Shown here: positions 46,124 to 57,568 of the stretch, piece by piece
Numbering within the stretch: position 1 is the stretch's first letter
Layout: each line of letters opens with the position of its first letter
Origin: Polytrichum commune
Lineage: Eukaryota; Streptophyta; Polytrichopsida; Polytrichales; Polytrichaceae
NCBI GenBank assembly: GCA_950295325.1
Contig: OX485804.1
Coordinates: 3,842,001 to 3,906,000 of the forward strand
Direction of reading: 5' to 3'
DNA: 64,000 bases
The notes under the pieces: model-generated
What the model saw: the letters and a program-made list of their open reading frames with translations, nothing else
What the model was told of the DNA's origin: nothing
Databases searched by the model: none
Program-made: the position numbers and the translations under genes

Positions 46124-47566
46124 TAGAAAATGATGCGAAAAAAAACCGCAATTGTTATCCCATTGTGGTTCTTTTGACCACCCTGATTTACAGTCGCTAG
46201 ACGACTACATATTTTTATTCTTTGTTTTGAAACCGTAAATTTCAAAACACTTGGAACGTGTAATATACCGTTGGAAAGGTATTTTCAAGACCTTTCCAAG
46301 GGTATATTACAAGCCCCCAAATTCCAAATATTTCAGTTGGTAGACCAAAAAAACAAATCTGCACTCAATTTTTTGAGTTCTAGACGTCCCACATTTGTTT
46401 ATAGAACATGTGGGAGCAAGTTTAAGGGGTAGGGTATGGAAGAAATGGTATGTCTCATGGGCTATGATATGATCTACGTACAAAGAAGGCATACTTGTTT
46501 CTCATGAGTTAATACATCATATGGATGTTGAAAAGTGAACCTTGCCTAGTGGGAAGAGTTGTATATGATACCCCAAAAAACCTTCATTAAAACTTTATCA
46601 CAACGGCATTCTTTGCCATGGGCCATTGCTTTTTCCTACCATACCATCTCTCTTGTGTCTTTTACAGCAAAACCCGTTGGACCATGTTAGTGCATTTATT
46701 AGGCCTTGAATAGTTTATTTTGGGGACCTCGACCACCAATGGTCCCTCTCCCACTTTTCCTCAGTGTAAACCAAAGTGGTTCCGGGCAAAATCCTACACA
46801 ATTAAAACCACCTTCCGCTTTTGGGATTTGAAATGTACATTTAGGCTCATCATCTAACTCTCACATCCATTTGATGCCATCTAGATGCCATTTGGTTTGC
46901 AAACCACCACACCTAATTTTTTGGCAACCATCTTTTGAAGCATCTTGGGAGTAGAGATTTGTAAATAATCATAGGTTTCAACTTGTCAATGTTTGTCATG
47001 TTTAGAGCAAGAGCAAACCAAGGTAATGTAAAGCAACAAAGGAAGAAGACATGGCCCAATTTCTCTTGCTTGAAACATGCAACAACACCATGAAATTTAT
47101 AGATGGTGCTCTAAACATAGTGAGCATATATAAACAATGTCTTATATGCATTAGAACAAAGTATCCTATATATGACAATGAACACATTAAAGTTGTAGCT
47201 TTACATGGGACAAATAGAAAATCAAGGATATTATGAACCTTATATACTCTCAAACACCTACAATAAACAAATTAAGTGGAGCACATACTAATAATTCTTC
47301 ATAATGAATCCCTCATCCAAGAGTAGAAGGACTATCATAAGTCACCGCACATTATCATCTATGGAGGTGTGATGTCATCCATAATCCTCTGATTATGTCC
47401 ACAAACAGATTGATTGTGCTCAATAACCAACTCGAGTCTGTAAATGATGTCTATACTCTCGAAGACCCCCACAACTTGTCATCCAGTGTCCTCTCGGTGG
47501 TTGTCCGGACTCTAGTCCATAACTACAATTTTTGAAAAGTACTAAAATGGTTAGAGTTGAATGGAC
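46124..47566. other. Junction of units 2 and 3, and downstream flank of copy 3
   Basis: 46,150-46,640 has no partner elsewhere in the window. From about 46,645 the DNA matches 4,305-4,420 and then 6,095-6,887, the flank of copy 1. The 61-codon frame at 47051-47236 is the counterpart of 6372-6557. No gene supported. Confidence 0.6.
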
Positions 47567-50251
47567 TTAGCCCCAATAAACTTGGTCAAGAGGTCCACTA
47601 CCCTTGTGTTTGGAAAATTTTCCAACTGCCTTGACTTTCATGCTTGGAATATATTGGAGGGGAACAGCTGAACATTTACATTTCCCATGTATGAATGTCC
47701 CATTTGTAGGTGTTAGCGTGCACGTAAATGCACCACCAGTTATGAAGAACGTAGCACCACAGACAATGGCTTGCATCTCTCTGGATTTCCAGAAGTAATC
47801 CTTTTCATTGTAATCAATTTGGTCACCAATCATGTGTTTCCAACAGTCGTCACTTTCGGGTAATCCTTGGAGCTCCTTGTGAAGGACCATGTCTTTCAAC
47901 ACATTTCGGCCTTTGCGAATAATTTTCTCGGCAAAACGGATTGGGGAGGAGTTTGACAAAAACTCTTGCCCTACACGTATCTCTGATCGATTTCGTGTTA
48001 CTTCTAACGAGCTCCCCTGCAGAGAGCTTCTGAAAATTTCTGACACTGCACCTGGTTTGCCTTCGATAATGTCAGTGAGGAATATAAATCTCTTGGTCCG
48101 CTGGTCATACATGAAAGCCTGCATGCGATTGCCATTATCGTCGTTTCTGATAAAGAAATAATCTTCTGCACAATGGCTTATGTTACCATTCTTTAGTTTC
48201 ACCTCCACCAAACGGTGCACTTCATCTCGTGACTCCGGAGGCACAACTATTGTTCCTGGCATTGCCATACCCGACAAAACTTTGCACATCTCATCCTTCA
48301 CCAGGCGTGTACAAGCTTCGGGTCGAGTCTCCCATGCTCCACTGACTTGGAACCCTAGAAGTCCAATTCCACCACCCCAAGTGCGTTTGAAAGCCATGAG
48401 CGCTGCTGCATCAACTTTTTGAGTCTCTTCAGCTGTTGGATGTTCAGGTAACAAGAGTTTTCTACCCAATTGTTTAATCAATTCTTCCATTCTCTTTTCC
48501 TCAATTTTGACAGTTGATGATGATTCACCTGTTGGATGTTCAGGTAAAAAGAGTTCTCTACCCACTTCTCGGATCACATCCTCCCTTATCTTTCCCCCAA
48601 TTTTGACAGTTGATGATTCCGCTGTTGGATGTTTAGGGAACAGAAATTTTCTATCCAATTCTGGGATCACATCCTCCGTTCTCTTTTCCTCTATTTTGAC
48701 AGTTGATAATGTAGTTTGTTGTTGTGGTCCATTCTTCGCTTGCTTGAGCTGTACTATACTCCTGTCCATATCTCCCCATACAACATCAAGTTCAACAATT
48801 AGGGCCTCTTCAGCTGTTGGATGTTCAGGTAACAAGACTTTTCTACCCAATTCTTGGATCGATTCTTCCATTTTCTTTTCCTCGATTTTGACAGCTGATG
48901 ATGTAGTTTGTTGTTGTGGTTCACTCTCCGATAAATGGACTGGCTTGGCCTGTGTAGCACACCAGAGTCCTTTACGTCCATCTCCTCTCCATACAACATC
49001 ATGTTCAACAATTAGGGCCTCTTTTGTAAAGAGGACATGGCATGCTTTGAGATTACATGTGCTACCACCTTCTTCAGCCTCACACTCAATATGCCCATCA
49101 TCTCCAGTCCATTGTAACTTAAAATGTTGATGTCCTGCTGCAAATGCAAACGCCACCATCTGGAGAGCATTGCATTGTAACCTTGAATATTCAAGAAACT
49201 TGCTGTCTGGCAAACCACTCAAAGCTCTCCTTGCACACGTCGACCCTTTCTCACATGTGCCGTGTCTTTCAAGAGCAAATTTATGGAAATGGCCATCGTA
49301 GCAGGTCCCATCCTCATGCAAACAACTCACCCTTGTAAATCCATCCGTTGTTGTAACTTGCGTTGTCCCTATGTAACTCACATGTGTATCTTCACAAAAC
49401 ATCCGGTGCTTGTTATCATATGCATCATCGATGAGCCCCTTATACAAAAGCAATCCTGTGAGGTCGTGTCGAATGACACACCATGTAGTACATCTTGTTT
49501 CATCAAAATCATAAGGATCTCCTTCCACTATACAGATGAGACCTCCAAGTCGGTAGATGCTGTCAAGATCAACAAGATCGTTCCCCCTCCATCGTAATGG
49601 GAGTGAATCCCATTCAAGTAGCACATTGTTCATCCGGTTTTGCAAAACCGTAGTTGCTGCTGTTGATAATATGTGTAGGGGCATACCCCTTATCATCAAG
49701 TTTTCGTCAATATTTTTAGAGAAAATAGCATGAGCAATGCTCTTTTCCATACCTTCCTTAATAATATTGGCTTCATCCCAAACAACTTTTGATGGTGGCC
49801 ACACATCATCAATGCCCACCACTTGGCTTGCCCATTCCTGCAACTCATTGATCGTGGTTTGAATGGAAGTCACAAGAAGTGAAACCAACACACTCGCTTC
49901 TTTAGGCACTCCAAGTCGCAGTCGCTCAAGGTCCTCAACATTGTACTCGTGAAAATTCTCAAGGTGTGTCATTTCCGTGGCTACAGTGCATTGCAGGTTT
50001 TGCAAATGTTGTTTCCTAAACAACGAGACAGTAAGCAAGCCTGAGTTCAACAAAGTTTTTGTCTTGTGACGCGTACTGTTTGGAGCATGAGAACAAACAA
50101 CTTCGGTATGATACAAGTACATTCCTTGATAAACAGCACACACTACTGTTGGCCAACTTCCATCAAACTCTGAGCTTTTGAAAAACTGCCGAAGCCATTT
50201 GTCTTCGTGAAGGACACCTCCAACCTTCATCAGACCAAAGAGGATAGAGAC
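47567..50251 (-). CDS. Array protein copy 3, main exon (longest, apparently intact)
   Basis: The exon starts at an acceptor (GTTTGCAG, exon from 50251; VSILFGLMKVGG) and ends with TAG at 47567: 894 codons plus stop, uninterrupted. It has the two-half architecture of the family (EGDPYDFDE, SGLPDS, LQMVAFAF; EGKPGAVSE, QGLPES, MQAIVCGATFF). The second EGDP has become EGKP. The hinge (48,420-49,000) is the longest, with four STVKIEEK-type modules and two HDVVW/LDVVW blocks. It joins in phase 0 to the upstream exon 51198-51707 (KNPDL|VSILF), so copy 3 is the best candidate for a working gene of about 1,000 residues. No known domain recognised. Confidence 0.85.
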   Translation of the reverse strand, partial: VSILFGLMKVGGVLHEDKWLRQFFKSSEFDGSWPTVVCAVYQGMYLYHTEVVCSHAPNSTRHKTKTLLNSGLLTVSLFRKQHLQNLQCTVATEMTHLENFHEYNVEDLERLRLGVPKEASVLVSLLVTSIQTTINELQEWASQVVGIDDVWPPSKVVWDEANIIKEGMEKSIAHAIFSKNIDENLMIRGMPLHILSTAATTVLQNRMNNVLLEWDSLPLRWRGNDLVDLDSIYRLGGLICIVEGDPYDFDETRCTTWCVIRHDLTGLLLYKGLIDDAYDNKHRMFCEDTHVSYIGTTQVTTTDGFTRVSCLHEDGTCYDGHFHKFALERHGTCEKGSTCARRALSGLPDSKFLEYSRLQCNALQMVAFAFAAGHQHFKLQWTGDDGHIECEAEEGGSTCNLKACHVLFTKEALIVEHDVVWRGDGRKGLWCATQAKPVHLSESEPQQQTTSSAVKIEEKKMEESIQELGRKVLLPEHPTAEEALIVELDVVWGDMDRSIVQLKQAKNGPQQQTTLSTVKIEEKRTEDVIPELDRKFLFPKHPTAESSTVKIGGKIREDVIREVGRELFLPEHPTGESSSTVKIEEKRMEELIKQLGRKLLLPEHPTAEETQKVDAAALMAFKRTWGGGIGLLGFQVSGAWETRPEACTRLVKDEMCKVLSGMAMPGTIVVPPESRDEVHRLVEVKLKNGNISHCAEDYFFIRNDDNGNRMQAFMYDQRTKRFIFLTDIIEGKPGAVSEIFRSSLQGSSLEVTRNRSEIRVGQEFLSNSSPIRFAEKIIRKGRNVLKDMVLHKELQGLPESDDCWKHMIGDQIDYNEKDYFWKSREMQAIVCGATFFITGGAFTCTLTPTNGTFIHGKCKCSAVPLQYIPSMKVKAVGKFSKHKGSGPLDQVYWG

Positions 50252-51197
50252 CTGCAAACACCACGTGTATGTTACATGTCATGTCATATTTATCATAAAC
50301 TGTCGATTATGTAACGGTAGGAACACATAATAAATGTAAAATCTAGGTAATCCAAGAATAGTTCCTCTCCTTTTTAGAACAGTTTCTTCTGAATCACCTC
50401 TAATACTTCAAATGGATCAATGATTTGTTGGTTTGCAAAGAGGAGAAACATGCTTGAAAAGACTGCGGCATTGAGAGGAATCCGTTCATATAATTTGTGT
50501 TAGAATTAGAAAGGGCTTCCTTCTTCAAATATTAGTTTTTGAACTTATTAGTAGCAAAGTTTCAAGGGGATTGTAAAATCAACCACAGAGACGTGTCATG
50601 AGGTCATATGACCTGTGAAAATTGGCTCTTTCATCACACACACGTATGAAGAGCAACCTTTGCTTCCTCTTTCTTTACATTTCAGCTTACAACTAGAATT
50701 CATCATAATTCTGATTGGCCATGTGACCGTGCAGCACATCTTTGTTGTTGTTTCAACTAGTGTATGGTCGATTTAACAATTCCTTTTTTTCTAAACATGA
50801 ACTCTCATTATCCAAACTCCCTATGTGTTGAATTCATGTCTAAGAAGGAAAATAATGTTAATAATAATAACCTTTTTTGAAAGAAAGTAGCTCCAATTAT
50901 AGGGTTCTTAGAAATGGGTTGGTAGGTCCAAACCAAGTTCTAAAGACGGTGACCCCTACAAGTGCTACTGTGCTACAGAGAGTTTCCACCCTGGGGTGTC
51001 TCTAACCCTGCCTCTAAGACCACATAGTATATTCTAGTGCACTATATTCTATAGTGCAATTGGTCAATGCATGAATCTGTCGCTTGATAACCTAGGCTTC
51101 ATATACAAAATGAAAAAGAGGAAATCAAGATCTGTATGTATTCAAGATAACTTAGCTTGGATCTGATATGGATGGTTGGTTTTCTATGGGGACTTAC
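50252..51197 (-). other. Intron of copy 3
   Basis: The donor TTG|GTAAGT (51198/51197) and acceptor TTTGCAG are consensus. It aligns with the copy 2 intron but lacks the MITE, providing its empty site at about 51,000. Confidence 0.8.
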
Positions 51198-51707
51198 CAA
51201 GTCTGGATTTTTTGGTGCGGCAGGGTCTTGCATGTTGAATGCAGACGAGGATTTGAGGTTGTCAGAGAGCCGATGAAAGATCACACTCGTGAATTGCAAT
51301 TCATGGGATGACGGTGATCCACTGCCAGCAGTATTTAGGTTCTCTTCATAATAGGCATCTATTATTACGTCATCAGATGCATAGCCACCACTAGACTCCA
51401 TTTCATTAGCCTTGTCATGTGTCAATTTTTCAGCATTTTCTGGACCAATCTGTGCCTGAATAGAATCATTATTGTATGGGGCGATTGAAGAGGTCTCCTT
51501 TGAACTATTCTTGCCAGCGTTCCCAAGTTTACAAGGATTTGGGCTATCTGGCTTAAATCGAGAAAAGTCATCGATCTGTTCACAACGAGCACGCTTCGAG
51601 ACAACATCCATACCAATATTTGAATCAGGCATGTTGATATTAGATCCCCAATATCTGTTGATGCCAAGTGGGAAAAGTTTCACTTTAATTTGTCTTGATT
51701 TGTTGAG
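51198..51707 (-). CDS. Array protein copy 3, N-terminal exon
   Basis: The acceptor is ATCTTTGCAG and the donor TTG|GTAAGT; the 510-bp exon is exactly 170 codons, phase 0 at both ends. It begins LNKSRQIKVKLFPLGIN and includes MPDSNIGMDVV (the first ATG is at 51632), SKRARCEQ (basic), and a long Ser/Asn/Asp-rich acidic stretch (SSGGYASDDVIIDAYYEEN). It is probably disordered. LNKSRQIKVKLFPL faintly recalls the start of plant TSL-kinase-interacting-type proteins, but nothing further supports this. If the MASASAQI exon is not used (its ATG is ATT here), translation would start at MPDSN. Confidence 0.65.
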
Positions 51708-53828
51708 CTGCAAAGATAGTTGTCACATACCTCATGTTGCCCAAGAAATAAAAATTCATCAGGTTACAAATCTCTTCTGTAAAATTTTGTAGCTTGGTCA
51801 TTGCTGTTTCTGTTTTGTTGTTGTATATATATCAAAGATCCACTCAAAAATAATTGTATTTATTGAAAATTTATTTAAAAATAAAAACCATGAGCACAGA
51901 TTCTTCATGTTTTCATTGCTACCCATGTCCTCGCAAACAACTCACGTTGGGTACTGTAGTTAATCATATCTGCAGCAACTCCCTGTTACCACCGTTTTAG
52001 ACATCTACACTAGATATGATATTTAGTGTCATATCGTATTTAATGTCACTAAGCTAACTTTTCGGATGCATTTCTTATGAATAAATTTACCAATATTGCC
52101 ATGGATGATGGATGATTTCATCCATTGGTCAAAACCCTACCTTCTCTTGTCAGCAACTTGTGCTGATATATTGTCAACAGCCCTAAACCGTAAACCCCTA
52201 ATTGCAACACTATAAATCTATAATCCCAGAAAAAATCTTTTGCTTTGTTCCTTATTAAATTGGAGTATATTCTATAAATTCCTCTAAAATTATTGGTATT
52301 TTTGAACATCAACCGGTTCATCTGTTACTAGAAGCCGGTTCTCCTCATTCATTGCAAGGAGGTGCACCCATCAATCAGATCAAATGACTGACCATGCATG
52401 TTGCCACAAACCCAGCAACCCTATTGTCATCGAGATCCTTGAATCACTTCAAAAATTCAAGACGTCTATGATTTTGTTTTTAAAGTGATACATTCAAGAC
52501 AACATGGAAGGCAGGGATGACCCTTTGAGGGACTCTGCCACAATATACAACATGCCTGACATAATATGCTTCAAAAAGGTGATTTGCATGCTTACCACAG
52601 ATACTATGAGAGGAAAATTCGTCAGTCAACAATATTTTAGCTGACTGTGGTCTTCACCTGACATTCGAGGGTCGCCAAGAAAATCCCTCAGATTCTATGA
52701 TCACCGATGATCACCGAGCCCTAACTCACAATTTGAGCACTGGCCGAGGCAATGTGGCAGGGACCCAAGGCGCTGTATAAATGATCTACAGAATGAGGTA
52801 CGATGTCCAGTAGCCTTTACGTTTGCAAGGACCCCAAAAGCAAGGAGGTTAAGTGGAATCAAATCGGATAGGCCAGATAAGAGAATAAATCAGATAACCT
52901 TAAATTAGGAATTAGCAACGGTATGGGGATAGGCAATGTGGGATGAGGATGAGAGAATACCCTGGGCTGCTTGTCTCGAACAGAAAGGAACAAGATCCGA
53001 TCGGGATCTGAAACAAAACAAAAAAGGGCGAAGGTAGTGTAGGGAATGCAAGGAAACCTAGATCACAACTAGCGAAAGTAACGAAAGGGATCAGGGTAAG
53101 ATTCGGCAAACAGGAAGGCCAGACATAGGGAGGAAAGAGGAGATTACGACAGAACCTATGTAGAATCTCGGTAGTAGAGTAAGCCAGGTGGTTTTATCGA
53201 AGCTGTATGCGAAGCAACAAGGGATTGGGTAAGAACAGGAAGGATCTGAAGATCAGAGGCTAGCAGAGTTACGAACTGAGCGATCAGGTCAAACTAAAGC
53301 TGCGTGCCAAGGGGATCCGGAAGCGAAGAGATGCAGGGAGAGGAACTTGCCCGAGCTGGTGGAGCACTAAAATGAGGCGAGACAGATCCGAGTGAGGCAG
53401 GCGATCAATCGGTGTGGGAAGCGACGAGATCCAGGAAGTGGAACTAGCCCGGGCTGGCGGAGCAGCAAATGAGGTAAGAGAGACCTTAGTGAGGTAGAAT
53501 ATGCAGGATCTGTGCAAGATCTGGGAGAGAAGAGGCGAGGCGAGGTGATCAGCGAAAGAAGTGAGGAGTGAAGTCAAGACAATCTGTGCGGACCGTGGAG
53601 GATCTGCGATCTGTGAGCGAGCAAAGGAGCAACAGGTGAGAGGAAGTTAATCTGCGGGCAGGGGACAGATCGCTAGATATGGAGCAGCAACTGCGATCCG
53701 GGTGCGATTACGGACGCAGAGAGTCAATCTGTGCGGGGACAGATCTGGAGCAGCTCGTTGGCCCGGTTGGCCTTCTGTCTCAAAAAAAAGAAAACGATCC
53801 GGAGCAGCTGCGGTCTAGCTAGGTGTGA
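51708..53828. repeat. Upstream region of copy 3
   Basis: Aligns with 41,901-44,390 upstream of copy 2. It contains a truncated CTACACTAAAT element (52,010-52,165), the MASASAQI-equivalent exon with ATT instead of ATG (52730-52753), and the pyrimidine-rich (minus strand) leader-like DNA to 53,828. No other gene seen. Confidence 0.6.
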
Positions 53829-55978
53829 TACCAGGGCCACACCAGGCCTGGCCTCGGCACTAACGGCAGTCCAGCTTGACTGCTGCCGGGCTGCCCAGAC
53901 CCCTTAAAAAACTCGTTTCCCTCCCCAGTGTCCCCACCCACCACTTTTACCAGCGACTGCTAGTAGATTGCAGCTGGGAACTTAGTAACTCCGGGAACTT
54001 CGGGAACTTGTACATTTCTTTTACTTAACACCATGTACTAACACAAATGACAAGGCAGATAGGCAATGGTCTTTGAAGTGAATGAAGTGATTTCAAATTG
54101 ACAATGCACACATGACAATTACATATTACAAATTGACAATGCAAACATAACAATTACATATAGTATTTTAAGGTCGGTAGTAAAAATGTTTAAAAAAAAA
54201 GTACACAAAATATCATTATGACATCACATTAGCATAGAGATGAAAGGACATAAATATTTATATATAAATATTTATTAAAAAAACATGATATTTACAAAAA
54301 ATAAAGTAATTCTGAAAATCTAATTCAAAGTAAACTTTTAAAAAATTCACTTAAATACAAGAAATAAGAAATAAGAAATAAATTTAATAATTAAACTAAA
54401 AATATCCTAAAAGTAAAAAAAAACTTAAACCTATAAAAACACTAGACCAATAGATAGTTACATAGTTCTTTGTTGTTGATAAGGTGTGATATACATATTC
54501 TATTTGTTTTCATTGTTATGTTATAAATTATTGAATATATTTTTTTTTTTTCAGTTCAAGTTAACATTAAAAGATCATGACTAGACCTAGAGGAGGTCAT
54601 GGGTCTCAAGAACAAAGTTCAAGTCGTAATAGGGGAGTCCTTATAAATCCAAATGTTGTACATGGAGTTTCTAGAGGTCAAGTTATCAGTAGAGGTCAAG
54701 TTATTGCTAGTCATAGAGAAGCTTTTGTTATAGCACATGACATAATTGTTGAAGACATCAATAAAGACACCGTAGTTGAAGAACTTTAAGATGAAGAAGG
54801 AAATCGTTTCGACATTGCAATTTTAACCGATGAATTGACCTCTTCCATTTTAGAAAAATATGAAAAAAATATATATATTTATAAATATAGGCGCCCTAAT
54901 TTATCCAAGAACATGTGGAATATCATAGTTGATCATATTAATGAAATTTCTACGGAATGATCATTTACAGAGAAGCAAGTGATTTTCACGATTGATACAG
55001 TGAAGAAGAAATATAAAATTATCAAAAAGAAGAAATCACAGTCCGGCACTGGAACATCTGAAGCTATTTCATGATCACATTATGATGTTTATGATGGACT
55101 TTGGGTTGTTACCCCAAAAACAAGTGGGATTCCAGGTAGTATGGATGCAGGTCAATCATGTAGACCTGTTGTGGTGTATACTACAGATTGACCTTCTTTT
55201 GCAAATCCAAGTAAAACGTCTATAGAAGTACCTCATCTGAATGTTAAAATGGAAAATGATGAACATGAAGAACTAGAAGAAAATAGAAGTCATGTTCAAA
55301 GATTTCAAGGTACCGGAACAAGTACTGAAGCTGTTGATAGAAGAACTGCAACACCTACACCAACCAATCCATCCACTAGCCACATAGTTGATGCTAATGT
55401 TACTAGTTAAATGACATCGGAGAAGCGAAAACAACCTGAACTTGATCAAGAAATTCAATATATGGCGAATGCATTGTCAGGATTTGCTGCATTATATGGT
55501 AAAAGTGAGCAGTCAAGGATGGAACAAATGCAACAATTTTAAACTTTCAGGATACAAGCTGTTGCTGAAGCTACCAAGGCCACTCTTGAATCGCAAGAGA
55601 GGGCACCAAAGGATATAATTGAAGCTGAGGAAATGATGCAACGACAAAGAATAGAACTTGAAATGTTGATTAAAAAAATGTGAAGAATTTCAAAAGCAAT
55701 TGATGGAACTAAAAGAGAATTTGAGGCGCAAGTAATGAGGACATGAAAATAAAAATAAAATATAATATGTAATTTTGTGTAGATAAAACTTTGATATATT
55801 AAAAAAACTCTAGGTTGTTTTGTGTTGTTGCGGTTGTTACAGATGTAGTTGAATATGTTTTGCACATGAGTTGTGTATGTTTTTCGCCGTCGATAAAGTG
55901 CCCTGGAGCCCCGCTTGGAAACCAGGGCTAGGTTTTTTCAGCCACTGGACCGGCTGGGGCTCAGGTGTGGCCCTGGTA
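53829..55978. mobile_element. 2,150-bp DNA transposon with decayed Myb-like ORF
   Basis: The ends are the perfect 15-bp inverted repeat TACCAGGGCCACACC, with a 3-bp target duplication TGA (53826-53828 and 55979-55981). Unit 2 has the uninterrupted site at about 44,374-44,384 (aggtgtgagcgaggac), so the insertion is confirmed by its paralogue and is younger than the unit duplication. A 3-bp duplication plus a Myb/SANT-like ORF fits PIF/Harbinger or a relative. The ends are GC-rich, the interior very AT-rich. No DDE transposase is present, so it is non-autonomous. Confidence 0.88.
54577..55683 (+). pseudogene. Myb/SANT-like protein remnant within the 2.15-kb transposon
   Basis: A single frame starting MTRPRGGHGSQEQ can be followed for over 1 kb despite stops at 54787, 54958, 55072, 55189, 55408, 55540 and 55681. 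A Myb/SANT-like region is seen (RRPNLSKNMWNIIVDHIN, SFTEKQVIFTIDTVKKKY), followed by a W-V linker (DGLWVVTPKTSGIPG), a Ser/Thr/Pro-rich part, and a coiled coil (QERAPKDIIEAEEMMQRQRI). This is the usual layout of the DNA-binding accessory protein of Harbinger-type elements and of trihelix-like plant proteins. Clearly dead. Confidence 0.7.
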
Positions 55979-55981
55979 TGA

Positions 55982-57245
55982 GCGAGGACCACGGGTCAGT
56001 TACATTGGGCAGCGAACTCATGTGTCACGTCCTTAGTGGCGGGGGCCAGCCGAATACACATGTGATTTAGTCCGGGGTTCGTTTTGGGTTTTGGAATTCA
56101 TGACCTTTCGAGGTGCTAGGTTGGTCACAATGGGTATCATTGTATTTCTCATGAGACATTATTGTCAATGATCATGATTCCATTCCACTATGAAAAGATA
56201 GTTGTGACAATAAAAATTTTAAAGTCAAGAACGAAAGTAATGTTATCCTTTGTTGATACATTATTCTTTATATAATAATAATCTCTTATCTAGATAGTTA
56301 ATTTTCCTACCTCAAAGTGTATACTTACTATTGACATAGTCTTGAACGTTTGGACTATAAATTTATTACGTATATTTATCGCAATTTCTTGCAGCTCAAT
56401 GATTGTAAAACTATCATTAAAAAATCATGAAATTTACTAAATTTGTTATTGTATTGATATGATCTTGAAATCATTAACAACAACTTTTCTTTTTGGGTAC
56501 AATAAAAATTGAGCTCTAGAAAGCTTACTTTTTAGATGATTTGATGGAATCACAATATGCTCCAAGGAATAAAAGGGTAGGAGATTTCTCCACTATGTTA
56601 CTTAGGGCGCATTTACACTATGGACCATGAAGTCGGATCATGAAAGAGGGCCTTTTTAAATGGTATGAGTTCATGGTCCGACTTCTTAAAAAATTAGTTT
56701 TGAAAGCCTTGGGCCCCCCACTAGGTGTAAACCAAATGTGGACCAAGAAGATGATCATGCACCAAAAGGTGAATGTGCTGATTTTTTTCTCATACATGCC
56801 CCAAAAGGGTAGTTTAAAAAAAAAATCCAAGTTTGACCATTCATCACTGTATTCGTTAATTTGAGACTTTCTCTTGTCTCAAATTAGTTATATGGACCAC
56901 AACAACATGGTCTAATGTTTGGGTCATCCTACCTAAACCATCTTGATATGAGTTCTTAATTGGGTCCTTGATATGAACACCCGCTTCAAAGTATTTGCAT
57001 CTTACAACATTCTCCAAAATCTGTGTGATTTTATCCATGTTCTTGTATTTGTAACTGTCTCAAAATGCCGAAAAAAGTCCCAAATTAACGAATATAGTGA
57101 TATTCTCTTGTCTTCTCTTGGGCTTCTCTTGTCTTCACTTCTTGTTAAATGTGTTGAAGATGTGGCTTGCAAATCTTCTCACAACAATTTTTACAACAGA
57201 ATGAGCGATCTAATTTGGACATGTGACATACACCTTGTGTCATCA
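55982..57245. repeat. Continuation of the unit 3 upstream region
   Basis: Resumes the similarity to unit 2 (44,387-45,797) after the transposon, with one minisatellite unit instead of three, and an extra segment at about 56,850-57,095 absent from unit 2. That segment carries inverted phrases (ttcgttaatttgagac and its complement near 57,080), so it is probably another small insertion. No gene supported. Confidence 0.6.
56848..57100. mobile_element. Possible small inverted-repeat insertion in unit 3 only
   Basis: The ends contain TATTCGTTAATTTGAGAC on the left and, complemented, TATTCGTTAATTTGGGAC on the right. The flanks match unit 2 at about 45,635-45,640 (ccattctcttgtcttc). The target duplication is unclear. 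Judged from the alignment with unit 2, where the segment is missing. Confidence 0.6.
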
Positions 57246-57568
57246 CTACACTAAATAGGATATTTAATGTTGGATTATATTTGATGTTGTTACCACCGCA
57301 CCTTGCTCAACACTAATTTTCAATTATTTGATAAACATCGTTAGAAGATTTGCTAGAAGATATGTAGGAATTCTCCTTTTATCATTGTTTATTTTTTTTC
57401 ATATCCTTACTAACACTAAATTAAAACATATAACTTCCACATATTACCATAGTTGATATTTAGTGTTTGAGTTTACATTTAATGTTACTTAATTTCATAG
57501 GGTTATTGATATTTAGTGTATGTGTTCGTATTTAGTGTATCACACATTAAATATCCTATTAATTGTAG
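57246..57568. mobile_element. Second copy of the CTACACTAAATAGG element
   Basis: Paralogue of 45798-46123 at the equivalent place in unit 3, with small differences; the right end has lost the perfect match (attaattgtag). Confidence 0.68.

Noticed and set aside
53284-53577. 97-codon minus-strand frame upstream of copy 3
   Set aside because: Low-complexity Ser/Leu/Pro composition from C/T-rich leader-like DNA; not preserved in the paralogous unit 2.
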